Below, piece after piece: positions 1-7,324 of a stretch of DNA of 24,212 nucleotides. This DNA is from a virus. The number at the start of each line of letters is the position of its first letter. The first letter of the stretch is position 1. Under the pieces are notes generated by a model that saw only the letters and a list, made by a program, of their open reading frames with translations, was not told where the DNA came from and made no database searches. Location of the stretch: positions 1-24,212 of the IMG/VR virus record IMGVR_UViG_3300046004_001002. The stretch is one strand, 5' to 3'. Both the position numbers and the translations under genes were made by a program.

Positions 1-960
1 GAAAGAATTAACGAGATGCACCCGTGGAAGGTGTGGATGCGTAACGGCACAAACCCCGGCGCACCTGCTATTCGTGCGATTGATTTGCCGAGCCACTTGA
101 ATGAGTTGTTCCAGTTGGTGCAGTTGTTTGAAACCAATTCGGACGAGGTGACGGCCATACCCCGCTACATGACGGGCGAGAATGCTACCGCAGGCGCAGC
201 AGGCACGGCTAGCGGTATGTCTATGCTGATGGGTGCAGCCAACATTGTTATCAAGGATTTGATTACGAGTTGGGACGAGGGCATTACCCGCCCATTCTTG
301 CAAGCCTTGTACCGCTGGAATATGCAGTTTCACCATGACCCAAGTATCAAGGGCGACTTTGATGTGAAGGCACGCGGTACGGCTTCGCTGGTTGCCAAAG
401 AGGTGCGAGCGCAGCAGTTGAACAACTTTGCACAGATGGTGGCTAACCCGATGGATGCGCCTTACGTGAAGCGCGACAAGTTGTTGATGCAGCGTGCCGA
501 AGCTAACGAGCTTTCTGACGTTATCAAGACCGAGGAAGAAATGCAGGCAGAGCAGAACAACCCGCAAGCGCAGCAAGAGCAGCAGCAGGCGATGCAGGCG
601 CAACAGGCCATGCAGCAGGCGCAACTCGCAGAGATGCAAGCCAAGGTTCAAAAGCTAGGCGCAGATGCAGAGCGTATTTTGGCGCAGGCAGAACTAGCCA
701 GAGCGCAGACGGTGAGTGCCAATGTGGAATCGGTGTACGCGGCTATGCAGGCAGGCGGCGTGGCTACAGAGCGCCCATTGGTGGCACCCGCAGGCGATGA
801 GGTACTGCGTAGCGCAGGCTGGAAGGATGCAACACCAGCCCAGACGGTAGGCAGTATCCCCAATGAAACACAGTTGCCAGCAGGTCAGCAGTCAATGAAT
901 CCTAAGCAATCGCCCATGCAGGGTGTGCGTAGCGGTATTGAGACTGCGAGGATTGAATGA
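1..960 (+). CDS. Portal protein, C-terminal part (5' end outside the window)
   Basis: The reading frame is open from the first base, so the gene starts upstream. The visible ~319 residues fit the C-terminal portion of a phage portal (head-tail connector) protein, the dodecameric ring through which DNA is packaged and ejected. Supporting points are the segment AIPRYMTGEN followed by a Gly/Ala/Met-rich stretch, then DEGITRPFLQALYRWNMQF and the helical region VAKEVRAQQLNNFAQM, which resemble the stem and crown parts of podovirus portals. Residues from about 185 on are a long Gln/Ala/Glu-rich coiled-coil-like helix, common in portal C-termini (barrel). It sits first in a portal-scaffold-capsid order, which supports the call. 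It overlaps the next gene by ATGA. The catalytic packaging partner (terminase) must lie upstream. The family assignment is recall-based. Confidence 0.8.
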   Translation, partial: ERINEMHPWKVWMRNGTNPGAPAIRAIDLPSHLNELFQLVQLFETNSDEVTAIPRYMTGENATAGAAGTASGMSMLMGAANIVIKDLITSWDEGITRPFLQALYRWNMQFHHDPSIKGDFDVKARGTASLVAKEVRAQQLNNFAQMVANPMDAPYVKRDKLLMQRAEANELSDVIKTEEEMQAEQNNPQAQQEQQQAMQAQQAMQQAQLAEMQAKVQKLGADAERILAQAELARAQTVSANVESVYAAMQAGGVATERPLVAPAGDEVLRSAGWKDATPAQTVGSIPNETQLPAGQQSMNPKQSPMQGVRSGIETARIE

Positions 961-1202
961 GCGATGTGATGCGAACACAAGAGGCTATTGAGGCTTCTAC
1001 CGCTTTGGTGCGCGCCTATGCAGGCTCGGATGTAGGCAAGGCTGTATGCGCCATGTTGCAGGCTTTAGTAGTTGCGTACAAAGATGAACTGATGAACGTC
1101 AAGCCTGACCAGCTTATCCGACTGCAAACACTGGTACTGCAAACCGAAGCAATCTACGGCATTGTGTCTGGCGATAAGCAGCACGGCACAGCCCAACTTT
1201 AG
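957..1202 (+). CDS. Small hypothetical head-region protein
   Basis: An 81-residue, largely helical protein starting at the ATG of an ATGA overlap with the portal stop, so translation is probably coupled to the portal. It begins MSDVMRTQEAIEASTALV and contains a long amphipathic helical stretch with no cysteine pair, membrane segment or recognisable motif. I do not recognise the family. Its place between portal and scaffold suggests a virion or assembly accessory protein, but nothing in the sequence fixes a function. Confidence 0.75.
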   Translation: MSDVMRTQEAIEASTALVRAYAGSDVGKAVCAMLQALVVAYKDELMNVKPDQLIRLQTLVLQTEAIYGIVSGDKQHGTAQL

Positions 1203-1208
1203 GCTTAT

Positions 1209-1595
1209 ATGGCAACTAGCATTACAGACAAATTGAAGGACGGCGAGTATTTGAATGCTTGGCGGCAGTTCAAGGATGAGAACCCTAAAACGTACTCTGC
1301 TATTGGCTTGGCGCCAGTTACAGGGCAGCTTGCAGCAATTCCAGATTACGCAGAAGCCATGCAGCGCGGCTCAAAGGCTGACAGCATGATGGCGGCAGCA
1401 TCCTTTTTGCCCGGCGTTAAGGCGGGTCGGATGCTGTTAGGCGCTAAGAGCGTTGCTACTGCGGCGCGAGCAGGGGAGAAGGTAGCAAAGTTCGACCAAG
1501 TAAAAGAAGCCGTTACAAAACAAGTGGACGACATGACCACTAAACCTACGCTATCTAGCTCCAACGATTACGAAAAAGCGTGGAGCGAGAGTTGA
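1209..1595 (+). CDS. Putative capsid-associated protein with scaffold-like terminal peptides
   Basis: A 128-residue protein 6 nt after the previous gene. The middle (about residues 31-75) is Ala/Gly/Met-rich and hydrophobic, reminiscent of short internal or assembly proteins found beside phage portals. The ends are the notable part. Residues 13-23 read EYLNAWRQFKD and the last residues include NDYEKAWSES. Both resemble the very C-terminus of the scaffold gene that follows (DYADAWNEFKD). In scaffolds of the P22 type the C-terminal helices bind coat protein (known), so this protein may also dock on the capsid lattice (inference). It is followed by a terminator at 1649-1670. The function is otherwise unknown; a decoration, plug or scaffold cofactor role are all possible. 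Confidence 0.75.
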   Translation: MATSITDKLKDGEYLNAWRQFKDENPKTYSAIGLAPVTGQLAAIPDYAEAMQRGSKADSMMAAASFLPGVKAGRMLLGAKSVATAARAGEKVAKFDQVKEAVTKQVDDMTTKPTLSSSNDYEKAWSES

Positions 1596-1625
1596 TTTCT
1601 AACCCCTTGGAAACAAGGACAGTTG

Positions 1626-1641
1626 GCCTGTTAGTTCAGGC
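1626..1641 (+). other. Small hairpin between genes
   Basis: GCCTG and CAGGC form a perfect 5-bp stem around a 6-nt loop, just upstream of the terminator at 1649-1670. It may stabilise the mRNA 3' end or assist termination. No T-run follows it, so it is not a terminator by itself. Confidence 0.4.
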
Positions 1642-1648
1642 GACACAG

Positions 1649-1670
1649 CCCACCTAGCGTGGGTTTTTTT
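1649..1670 (+). terminator. Rho-independent terminator
   Basis: CCCAC pairs with GTGGG around a 5-nt loop and is followed directly by seven Ts (1664-1670). It lies between the third gene and the scaffold. The stem is short but G/C-rich and the U-tract is strong. It would reduce read-through from the portal unit into the scaffold, or define a 3' end that is partly bypassed. Confidence 0.7.
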
Positions 1671-1689
1671 ATGCCTGAAAGGAAATGCA

Positions 1690-2562
1690 ATGAAAACTAC
1701 CCCTAACCAAATGCAGCAAGACGAGCAAGACTTCGGTGCAGCTTATGACGAAGATATGCCGCAACCCGTGGAGCAATCCGAAGATGAGGCGTTTGGATTA
1801 ACTCCACCCGCTGCATCCGAGGAAGATGACTACCCCAACAGTCCAGAGGAAGCCATGCTTGCCGAGGACGATGCTGCCGAAATGATGGCAGATGCAGTAG
1901 CGGAACCCGTGGCAGAACCAGCGGCAGAACCCGACTCTGCGAAAGAGGTTCAGCGGCTGAAGTCTTGGGAGGGTCGATTGAAGGCTATGGAAGCGCAGCT
2001 TAAAAGCAGCAAGGCTGGCACATCAATTGATGCACCCAGTGATAACGATGGTGACGAGTCTGCCGCACCTAGCAGCCTGAAAGACGCACTAAGCGCACTG
2101 GCCGCTGACTTTGGCGAGGACTTTACCAAGCTGTTGCTTGCCGTGATTGATGCCAAGGTAGGCCAAGCCAATGAAACCGTAGCGCAGTCGGTGGATGAAA
2201 TTATCAACGACATCGTGGATACCAAGGCGAAGGCGCATTTTGAGTCAATCGCTGACAAGCATCCCGACTTCATGGATATTGCAGATAGCCCAGAGTTCGG
2301 CGCTTTCCTTGCCGCGCAAGAAGATGCAGCCAAAGCGCAGCAGATTGTTGATGGCGGCAGTTCACGCGAGATTGTCGCTTTGCTGGATGCCTTCAAGGCT
2401 ACCCAGACCGAAGCACCAGAACAAGCGCCGCAACAAGCTGAACAGCCTGACGATGGCAGCATGGATGCAGCCGAGGGCGTTCGCTCTACAGGGATGCGCC
2501 TGCCTATGCAACCCGCAGCAAGTTCGGACTATGCCGACGCATGGAATGAATTTAAAGATTAA
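1690..2562 (+). CDS. Capsid scaffolding protein
   Basis: A 290-residue, very acidic protein that fits a phage scaffold: residues 1-75 are rich in Asp/Glu, Pro and Ala; 80-110 contain a helix (EVQRLKSWEGRLKAMEAQLK) of coiled-coil character; 130-230 are helical; and the end is a Gln/Ala/Pro-rich linker followed by a conserved-looking C-terminal peptide, SSDYADAWNEFKD. Scaffolds guide capsid-protein assembly and leave before or during packaging, usually binding coat through their C-terminus (known for P22). The start is the ATG at 1690, with AGGA upstream at a good distance. It lies directly before the capsid gene, the usual order. The C-terminal peptide recurs in the gene at 1209. The call is from composition, position and length, not a catalytic motif. 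Confidence 0.8.
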   Translation: MKTTPNQMQQDEQDFGAAYDEDMPQPVEQSEDEAFGLTPPAASEEDDYPNSPEEAMLAEDDAAEMMADAVAEPVAEPAAEPDSAKEVQRLKSWEGRLKAMEAQLKSSKAGTSIDAPSDNDGDESAAPSSLKDALSALAADFGEDFTKLLLAVIDAKVGQANETVAQSVDEIINDIVDTKAKAHFESIADKHPDFMDIADSPEFGAFLAAQEDAAKAQQIVDGGSSREIVALLDAFKATQTEAPEQAPQQAEQPDDGSMDAAEGVRSTGMRLPMQPAASSDYADAWNEFKD

Positions 2563-2814
2563 CGACTACCGAGGACGGTAAATACCTGCCTCACAGCCGC
2601 TTGCCTAGTGGCGGTTATCACTAGGCATTTTGGAGCAAGACAGCGAAACCAAGACGCGCAGACGCTAGTTATCGGAGATACGCTTTAGTGCGCCTCCACA
2701 CGTTAACTAAATGCAGTTTGCATACGGCAGCGGCAGTAGTGTGGTCAGGCTTCTTTTTAGTTATTCGTTCGGCAGGAATGCCGAGTGTGGATTGAAACTT
2801 TAAGGAAACTTATC
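2563..2814 (+). other. 252-nt non-coding leader upstream of the major capsid gene
   Basis: This is the largest gene-free stretch in the window. It begins with the terminator at 2602-2631 and then holds several small inverted repeats: GGAG/CTCC with inner CGC/GCG (2674-2697, imperfect), ATGCA/TGCAT (2711-2723) and TCGGCA/TGCCGA with a GGAA loop (2769-2784). I found no convincing sigma-70 promoter pair by eye and no ORF that looks real. A separate promoter or a stabilising structured 5' UTR for the highly expressed capsid gene would fit the position, but this is inference. Confidence 0.45.
2602..2631 (+). terminator. Rho-independent terminator after the scaffold gene
   Basis: TGCCTAGTG and CACTAGGCA form a perfect 9-bp stem with an 8-nt loop, followed by four Ts. 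The strong stem but short T-run suggests an attenuating rather than absolute terminator between scaffold and capsid genes. Confidence 0.7.
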
Positions 2815-3798
2815 ATGTCACAGACAAACTTCGGGGACATTTCCCCACGTACCGCCGCCTATGCAGCTAAAAAATTGCTGAAACGCGGCCTTCCCTTCTT
2901 GGTTCTGGAGAAATTCGGACAAGCCGTAACTTTGCCTGCTTTCAATAGCAAGGTGATTAAGTTCCGTCGCTTTACCGCATTGCCCACTACCCCCACCACC
3001 TTAACCGAGGGCGTAACTCCCGGCGGTCAGGTGTTGTCCACCACGGACATTACCGCTACTCTGAGCCAGTACGGTGATCGCGCCACAATTACCGATGTGA
3101 TTATGGACACCCATGAAGACCCCGTTTTGAATGAAGCGGTGGAATTGTTGGGCGAGCAGGCCGCACAGATGATCGAGAAAATGCGCTTTGGCGTATTGAA
3201 GTCGGGCACCAGCGTAGGCTACGCAAATGGCGCAATGCGCAGCGATGTGAATTCACCGCTAACCCTTGCAGCACAGCAGCGTGCCGTTCGTAATCTGAAG
3301 CGCCAGAATGCGCGTCCGATTACCTCCATCGTTACTTCTTCGGCGAAGTACGATACCGCTGCCGTTGCCCCCGGCTTTGTGGGTTTGATTCACCCCGATC
3401 TGGAAGGCGATGTTCGCGCTATGACCGGCTTTACCCCCGCTGAAAAGTACGGCACTTTGACCCCTTGGGAAAATGAACTGGGTAAGGTCAACGATGTGCG
3501 CTACCTGACCAGCACCGTCTTTGAGCCTTGGGTTAATGCTGGCGGCGCAGTAGGCGCGATGTTGTCCACCGCTGGCAGCAATGCCGATGTGTACCCCGTC
3601 CTGTACTTGGCACGCGATGCTTTCGGCATTGTGGCGCTCAAAGGCCAGTACGCCATCACTCCGATGATTACCAACCCCAAGCCTAGCGATTCCGATCCTT
3701 TGGCTCAGCGTGGTCACGCAGCTTGGAAAACCATGCAAACTTGCGTGATTCTCCAAGATTTGTTTATGACCCGCATTGAGGTTAGCGCCACCGCCTAA
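2815..3798 (+). CDS. Major capsid protein, N4-gp56 type
   Basis: A 327-residue protein that forms the capsid shell. I recognise the N4-gp56 major capsid family (HK97-like fold) from a string of segments in order: FGDISPRTAAYAAKKLLKRG near the start, FLVLEKFGQAVTLP, KVIKFRRFTALPTTPTTLTE, SQYGDRATITDV, DTHEDPVLNEA, the E-loop-like region FGVLKSGTSVGYANGA, the late segment DVRYLTSTVFEPWVNAGGA, and DVYPVLYLARDAFG. The ATG at 2815 is chosen because TAAGGAAA lies just upstream. An in-frame GTG at 2785 exists but would put the ribosome site inside the coding region and adds residues not typical of the family. The gene is set between a structured leader and a triple hairpin, consistent with its own highly abundant transcript. 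Confidence 0.93.
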   Translation: MSQTNFGDISPRTAAYAAKKLLKRGLPFLVLEKFGQAVTLPAFNSKVIKFRRFTALPTTPTTLTEGVTPGGQVLSTTDITATLSQYGDRATITDVIMDTHEDPVLNEAVELLGEQAAQMIEKMRFGVLKSGTSVGYANGAMRSDVNSPLTLAAQQRAVRNLKRQNARPITSIVTSSAKYDTAAVAPGFVGLIHPDLEGDVRAMTGFTPAEKYGTLTPWENELGKVNDVRYLTSTVFEPWVNAGGAVGAMLSTAGSNADVYPVLYLARDAFGIVALKGQYAITPMITNPKPSDSDPLAQRGHAAWKTMQTCVILQDLFMTRIEVSATA

Positions 3799-3803
3799 GC
3801 GAG

Positions 3804-3824
3804 CGTAGGGCGATCTGCCCTACG
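3804..3824 (+). other. Strong hairpin downstream of capsid gene
   Basis: CGTAGGGC and GCCCTACG form a perfect 8-bp stem with a 5-nt loop, starting 6 nt after the capsid stop codon. No T-run follows immediately, so it probably protects the mRNA 3' end rather than terminating alone. It is the first of three consecutive hairpins. Confidence 0.6.
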
Positions 3825-3838
3825 ACTCCCTGACTTTT

Positions 3839-3860
3839 GCCCCTTCATTGGGGCTTTTTT
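3839..3860 (+). terminator. Rho-independent terminator, copy 1 of a tandem pair
   Basis: GCCCC and GGGGC form a 5-bp all-G/C stem around TTCATT, followed by six Ts. The same unit is repeated 28 nt further on at 3867-3887. Confidence 0.85.
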
Positions 3861-3866
3861 ATTTAT

Positions 3867-3887
3867 GCCCCTTCATTGGGGCTTTTT
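3867..3887 (+). terminator. Rho-independent terminator, copy 2 of a tandem pair
   Basis: A 21-nt exact repeat of the previous terminator (stem GCCCC/GGGGC, loop TTCATT, five Ts), separated from it by 6-7 nt of A/T. Duplicated terminators raise overall termination efficiency. Here they close the capsid transcript just before the next gene's ribosome site. Confidence 0.85.
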
Positions 3888-3904
3888 CATTTGTGAGGCA
3901 CAAA

Positions 3905-4240
3905 ATGTCCGATTCCCAAGTTACTACTCTCGACGAAGCGCCCGCTGTCATATCGCCTAAAGTGAAGGCTAAGGCCGTTGTCGTTTCCAAGCCTGACGCG
4001 GATGGTAAAAATTACTTCAATGTGTTGATTCACCAGACTGGTGATGATTCGCAGTCCAACATTGTTGAGGTTAGCGTAGATGGCTACTTGACGCGCATCC
4101 CGCGTGGTATCCCTTGCCGCATTTCAGAGACTGTTCTCCATGTTTTACAGAACGCGGTTGTTACCTCTTACAAAAAGATTGGTGACGATGTGACGGAGGT
4201 GAATATCCCCCGCTTCCCGTTCTCTGTTTCGCCTGCCTAA
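3905..4240 (+). CDS. Small capsid-region protein, function unknown
   Basis: A 111-residue protein starting at ATG 3905, where GAGG lies 6 nt upstream. A longer in-frame TTG start at 3848 is rejected because it would lie inside the terminators. The first ~25 residues are disordered and acidic. Residues 25-105 look like a compact alpha/beta unit with KNYFNVLIHQT, then VEVSVDGYLTRIPRG, then a helix SETVLHVLQNAVV, and an end IPRFPFSV. The 'vsVnG..yrIPrG..v.v...v..vL.nA' pattern is common in small phage proteins encoded after the capsid gene that are thought to sit at the neck or on the capsid. No membrane segment or catalytic motif is seen. Confidence 0.75.
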   Translation: MSDSQVTTLDEAPAVISPKVKAKAVVVSKPDADGKNYFNVLIHQTGDDSQSNIVEVSVDGYLTRIPRGIPCRISETVLHVLQNAVVTSYKKIGDDVTEVNIPRFPFSVSPA

Positions 4241-4253
4241 ACGGTAATCCGAT

Positions 4254-4895
4254 ATGACGCCAGATGAATTCCATCCGTATATCAGGGTTGATGCACTAGA
4301 TTGCCCTGACCCTGTTATCAATTCTGCCGTCATATCGGCTTCTATTGAATTTTGTCGGGATACGCTTTCGTGGACGGAGATGCAGGACTATCTGCCTCTG
4401 GTCAATGGCGTGGCCGACTATGAGATTGATGCGCCTGCCAATTCAAGAGTTATTCAGGTCATGGATATTTGGCTGAATAGTTCACGCATTGAACCCGTTA
4501 CGCTGAAAGACTTGCAAAGGCTAATGCCTAACTGGTCAGTAGCAACAGCTAGCGCACCAAGTTACTTCACCTCCGCAGTTGAACGCGGGGCGATTCGTCT
4601 GTTCCCACGGCCTATGAATGTTGATGGGCAGAGACTTACTGCCCGCATTGCCTTGGTGCCTACCGCTAAAGCCACTACATTGCCTGATTTTTTGGGCTTG
4701 CATTACTTTGAGGTGATTGCCAGCGGGGCTAAGGCGCGGCTGATGATGATGCCAAGCACTAGCTGGTTTAACGCTGCGTTGGCGATGACGCATAGGCAGT
4801 TGTTTGCCGATGGCGTGGTTAGCGCACGCATAGCAGAACTGCACGACCGTACGCCTAGCACGGTGTCGGTTCCTTACCGCAAATTCGGTTTTTGA
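4254..4895 (+). CDS. Head-tail adaptor-like protein
   Basis: A 213-residue protein 13 nt after the previous stop. It opens PDEFHPYIRVDALDCPDPVI, continues with helices (SASIEFCRDTLSWTEMQDYLPL), then a beta-rich part (VADYEIDAPANSRVIQVMDIWLNS), and a second helical part (SGAKARLMMMPSTSWFN). This helix-strand-helix plan matches the adaptor proteins that bind below the portal in podoviruses and some other phages (the DUF6682/phage adaptor type). It pairs with the next gene, which has the same plan, as often seen for adaptor and nozzle-side partners. The sequence identity of the family is recalled, not computed. Confidence 0.65.
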   Translation: MTPDEFHPYIRVDALDCPDPVINSAVISASIEFCRDTLSWTEMQDYLPLVNGVADYEIDAPANSRVIQVMDIWLNSSRIEPVTLKDLQRLMPNWSVATASAPSYFTSAVERGAIRLFPRPMNVDGQRLTARIALVPTAKATTLPDFLGLHYFEVIASGAKARLMMMPSTSWFNAALAMTHRQLFADGVVSARIAELHDRTPSTVSVPYRKFGF

Positions 4896-4914
4896 TTTTT
4901 TCAGGGAGTAACCC

Positions 4915-5598
4915 ATGTCTATATCGGCTCAATCCGTAGTTCGCCGCGTTGTTGAAACGCTGCAAGATAAGACCTCTATCCGCTGGCCGGTGGCAGAGCT
5001 TGTGCGCTACCTGAATGACGGGCAGCGTGAGATTGCGCTTTACCGCCCTGATTCGATGGTGACAAACGCAACTGTAGAGCTAGACCCCGCAAATTCCAAG
5101 CAGTCTATCCCTGCCAATGGCTCTAAGTTGATTGAGGTGATTCGCAATACCGATGGCACAAAGCGGTCGATTCGGCTGACTAGCCGTAGTATTTTGGATT
5201 CGCAGTCGCCCGAGTGGCATTCATTCCCAAATCCGACGAATGAGATTCACCACTATATGTTTGATGCGCGTGACCCCAAGACGTTCTATGTCTACCCGCC
5301 TGCGGGCGATGCGTGCAGCGTAGAGTTGGTGTACTCCAGCTTGCCTACCGATATTCAAGAGCCTGCTGACGATGCGCGGTATACCGCTGTTGTCGGCAAT
5401 GTGAGCGTGCCTGACATTTACGGCAATATTTTGCAGGACTACATTCTGTACCGCGCCTACACCAAGGATAGCGATTATGCGGGCAACGGTGCCAGAGCGC
5501 AGGCGCACTATGCTGCGTTTGCGGCGGCTCTGGGTATCGAGATTAAATCAACCATTGCGGTGTCGCCTACGACTGCCGCAGCTACCGCGCAAGCGTAA
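4915..5598 (+). CDS. Phage adaptor protein, DUF6682-like
   Basis: A 227-residue protein with a good ribosome site (GGGAG) before ATG 4915. The start VVRRVVETLQDKTSIRWPVAELVRYLNDGQREIALYRPD is highly typical of DUF6682-type head-tail adaptor proteins. Next come a beta-rich middle (SIPANGSKLIEVIRN, FYVYPPAGDACSVELVYSSLP) and a helical end containing DIYGNILQDYILYRAYTKD. Such proteins form a ring between portal and tail. The last ~25 residues are Ala/Thr-rich and probably flexible. It is the last clear head/neck gene before the fibre region. Confidence 0.75.
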   Translation: MSISAQSVVRRVVETLQDKTSIRWPVAELVRYLNDGQREIALYRPDSMVTNATVELDPANSKQSIPANGSKLIEVIRNTDGTKRSIRLTSRSILDSQSPEWHSFPNPTNEIHHYMFDARDPKTFYVYPPAGDACSVELVYSSLPTDIQEPADDARYTAVVGNVSVPDIYGNILQDYILYRAYTKDSDYAGNGARAQAHYAAFAAALGIEIKSTIAVSPTTAAATAQA

Positions 5599-5610
5599 GA
5601 GGGAATAGCC

Positions 5611-6507
5611 ATGACGTTTCAAACTTGTGCTGTCACTTGTCGCTTGATAACCCAAGATGGTTCCGCGTTAAGCGGGGTGACGGTTAGCGCCACTTTAAGC
5701 CGTACTGTCGCTGGCAATGGCTTTTTGGTTCCTACGCTGGTGTCAGCGGTTACAGACGTTGACGGGCTAGCGATACTCGACCTTTGGCCTAATGCGCTAG
5801 ATGCAAACCCTTCTTATTACCGCATCAAGATGGAAGTGACGGGGCGCAATCCAAGTTATGCGCGAGCCTTTGTGCCTGATCTGGAAACCGTCGAGTTGCA
5901 TGAGATTGCAACGATGTATGCAACAGGTGCCGCAGCACAGCCAGCAGCAACCATAGCAGGGGCGCAGGGTGAAGTGGGCGCACGCGGCGCACAAGGGGTA
6001 ATGGGTATTCAAGGGATTCAGGGGATTGAAGGCCCCATTGGTCGCGCTGGGCCAAGAGGTGTTGCTGGGCCAAGAGGCACACAGGGCGACCGAGGGATGC
6101 AGGGTGCATCAGGCCCCACTGGCCCGATGGGGCAAGTTCTTACGGTTAATGGCACTGTTGTGACTGGCCCGCAAGGTCAACAAGGCGAACGGGGCGAGAG
6201 GGGCGACACGGGCAATCAGGGCGACCAAGGCTATGAAGGCCCCAGAGGCGAGCAAGGTGAAAGAGGTATCCAAGGTATCCAAGGTATCCGAGGTCAGCAA
6301 GGGATTCAAGGACTGCAAGGGCGCGTCATTAAAGTTGGCGGCGGCGTGGTTACGGGGCCGAAGGGCGATAAGGGTGATGCTGGTGAGACGGGCGCTGATA
6401 CAGCCGCCGCACTGGAAGAAATCACTGTCCAGATGGAGTCCATTCAACAGGTGCTAGACATGATTCTTGGTGGCAGCGGTTCTGGGCCGGAGAGGGTGAT
6501 GCAATGA
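5611..6507 (+). CDS. Collagen-like fibre protein 1
   Basis: A 298-residue protein with ribosome site GAGGGA upstream. Residues 1-105 form a beta-rich N-terminal domain with TCAVTC at the start and DLWPNAL near residue 57. The same domain starts the fibres at 7325 and 12006. Residues ~118-262 are Gly-X-Y triplets (collagen-like, probably a homotrimeric triple helix) with many GIQGIQG and GERGERG units. The helix is interrupted twice by a similar non-collagen block, at residues 174-189 and 237-252. The last 35 residues form a short helix (LEEITVQMESIQQVLDMIL) that could trimerise the fibre. Collagen-like phage proteins are known as tail or head fibres. Whether this one is attached by its N-domain to tail or capsid is not visible. 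It overlaps the next gene by ATGA. Confidence 0.85.
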   Translation: MTFQTCAVTCRLITQDGSALSGVTVSATLSRTVAGNGFLVPTLVSAVTDVDGLAILDLWPNALDANPSYYRIKMEVTGRNPSYARAFVPDLETVELHEIATMYATGAAAQPAATIAGAQGEVGARGAQGVMGIQGIQGIEGPIGRAGPRGVAGPRGTQGDRGMQGASGPTGPMGQVLTVNGTVVTGPQGQQGERGERGDTGNQGDQGYEGPRGEQGERGIQGIQGIRGQQGIQGLQGRVIKVGGGVVTGPKGDKGDAGETGADTAAALEEITVQMESIQQVLDMILGGSGSGPERVMQ

Positions 6508-7130
6508 TAATAAATGAGGGTGTACGACCCCCGCAAGGTGCATCTTGGGGTCAGAATTTGGCAATGAGCTTGTACCAACTGTACCAAGGCAAACAGCGGC
6601 TTTGTGATGCACTGGTAGAAATTGGTATCAATGTAGCAGGCGTGCCTTTAGAGGGGTACGCAGACCTCATTCGCAACCATCGTTTTACCCCGCCTCCTAT
6701 TCCACTCAGCCGCAGCGCTAGGGTTGCCTTGTCGGATGCGAACCTAATGCAAGACGGGACGTACACACAAGACTACCTTCTGGATATGCCCTACGCAGAA
6801 GATTCCTATTGGGCTGTTATGGCGACGCAAGATAGCAATGACCCAAACATGACGCGGATACTAGGGCAGCTATTCCTAGTGAACGATGTAAATGAAGTGG
6901 TTAGGGAGTTTGATACCTTGGCTTGGTTTGCAAGCGCACCCGCGCAGAGTGGACTCCAACCATTTAAACCGATTGCCGATGCAGGCTTGTTTGAGCCGAT
7001 TGTCCCTTATAGCCAGTTCATTATCAGGGCAGTATGGAATAACGCCGACGGACGGGAGATTGCAAACGGGGCTATGGCGATGGTTTTGATTCTCATGCGT
7101 AGCGAAGTGGATGCGCCACCAGCAGTTTAA
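6504..7130 (+). CDS. Fibre-associated virion protein with helix motif and beta domain
   Basis: A 208-residue protein translationally coupled to fibre 1. Residues ~16-59 are helical and end in the motif LCDALVEIGINVAGVPLEGYADLI, shortened here to its key residues: hydrophobic helix, then G41, G46-V-P, Y52-A-D and I56. The same motif forms most of three short neighbours (7142, 8076, 11656). Residues ~70-203 are beta-rich with aromatic residues (DSYWAVMATQDS, FDTLAWFASAP, FIIRAVWNNADGREI) and may be a small receptor-binding or adaptor head. No enzyme motif is seen. The protein is most likely a fibre tip or a fibre attachment partner, by context only. Confidence 0.65.
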   Translation: MIINEGVRPPQGASWGQNLAMSLYQLYQGKQRLCDALVEIGINVAGVPLEGYADLIRNHRFTPPPIPLSRSARVALSDANLMQDGTYTQDYLLDMPYAEDSYWAVMATQDSNDPNMTRILGQLFLVNDVNEVVREFDTLAWFASAPAQSGLQPFKPIADAGLFEPIVPYSQFIIRAVWNNADGREIANGAMAMVLILMRSEVDAPPAV

Positions 7131-7141
7131 CGAAAGACTTT

Positions 7142-7321
7142 ATGACTACTGAAATAGACAGCAAACTAGAGAGCATTCGGCAAGCTGTGAATGACATACG
7201 CGCTGCCATCATTGCACGCGGGGTAGATATGGGCGGGATGCCTTTTAGTCTTTGGTATCGGGCGGTAGCAGACCTGCCGCAAGCATCCAGTTCTAAAACG
7301 CCAGCAGGCAAACAGGTGTAA
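7142..7321 (+). CDS. Short helix-motif protein (59 aa)
   Basis: A 59-residue ORF with ATG at 7142 and TAA at 7319-7321, filling exactly the space between its neighbours (11 nt after one, 3 nt before the next). It reads MTTEIDSKLESIRQAVNDIR and then AAIIARGVDMGGMPFSLWYR, followed by AVADLPQAS. The central part matches the motif 'I..AI...G..l.GvpF..Y..vi' of the genes at 6504, 8076 and 11656. The packing and the motif argue that it is a real gene. It is probably a small structural or assembly partner of the adjacent collagen-like fibre. Confidence 0.7.
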   Translation: MTTEIDSKLESIRQAVNDIRAAIIARGVDMGGMPFSLWYRAVADLPQASSSKTPAGKQV

Positions 7322-7324
7322 CCC

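Noticed and set aside
1950-2462. 170-residue reading frame on the minus strand
   Set aside because: It lies fully inside the scaffold gene, is Ser/Ala/Cys-rich as expected from the reverse of an acidic coding strand, and has no neighbours in the same direction.
2785-2814. Earlier GTG start for the capsid protein
   Set aside because: The ATG at 2815 has a clear upstream ribosome site, and the capsid family's N-terminus begins close to it.
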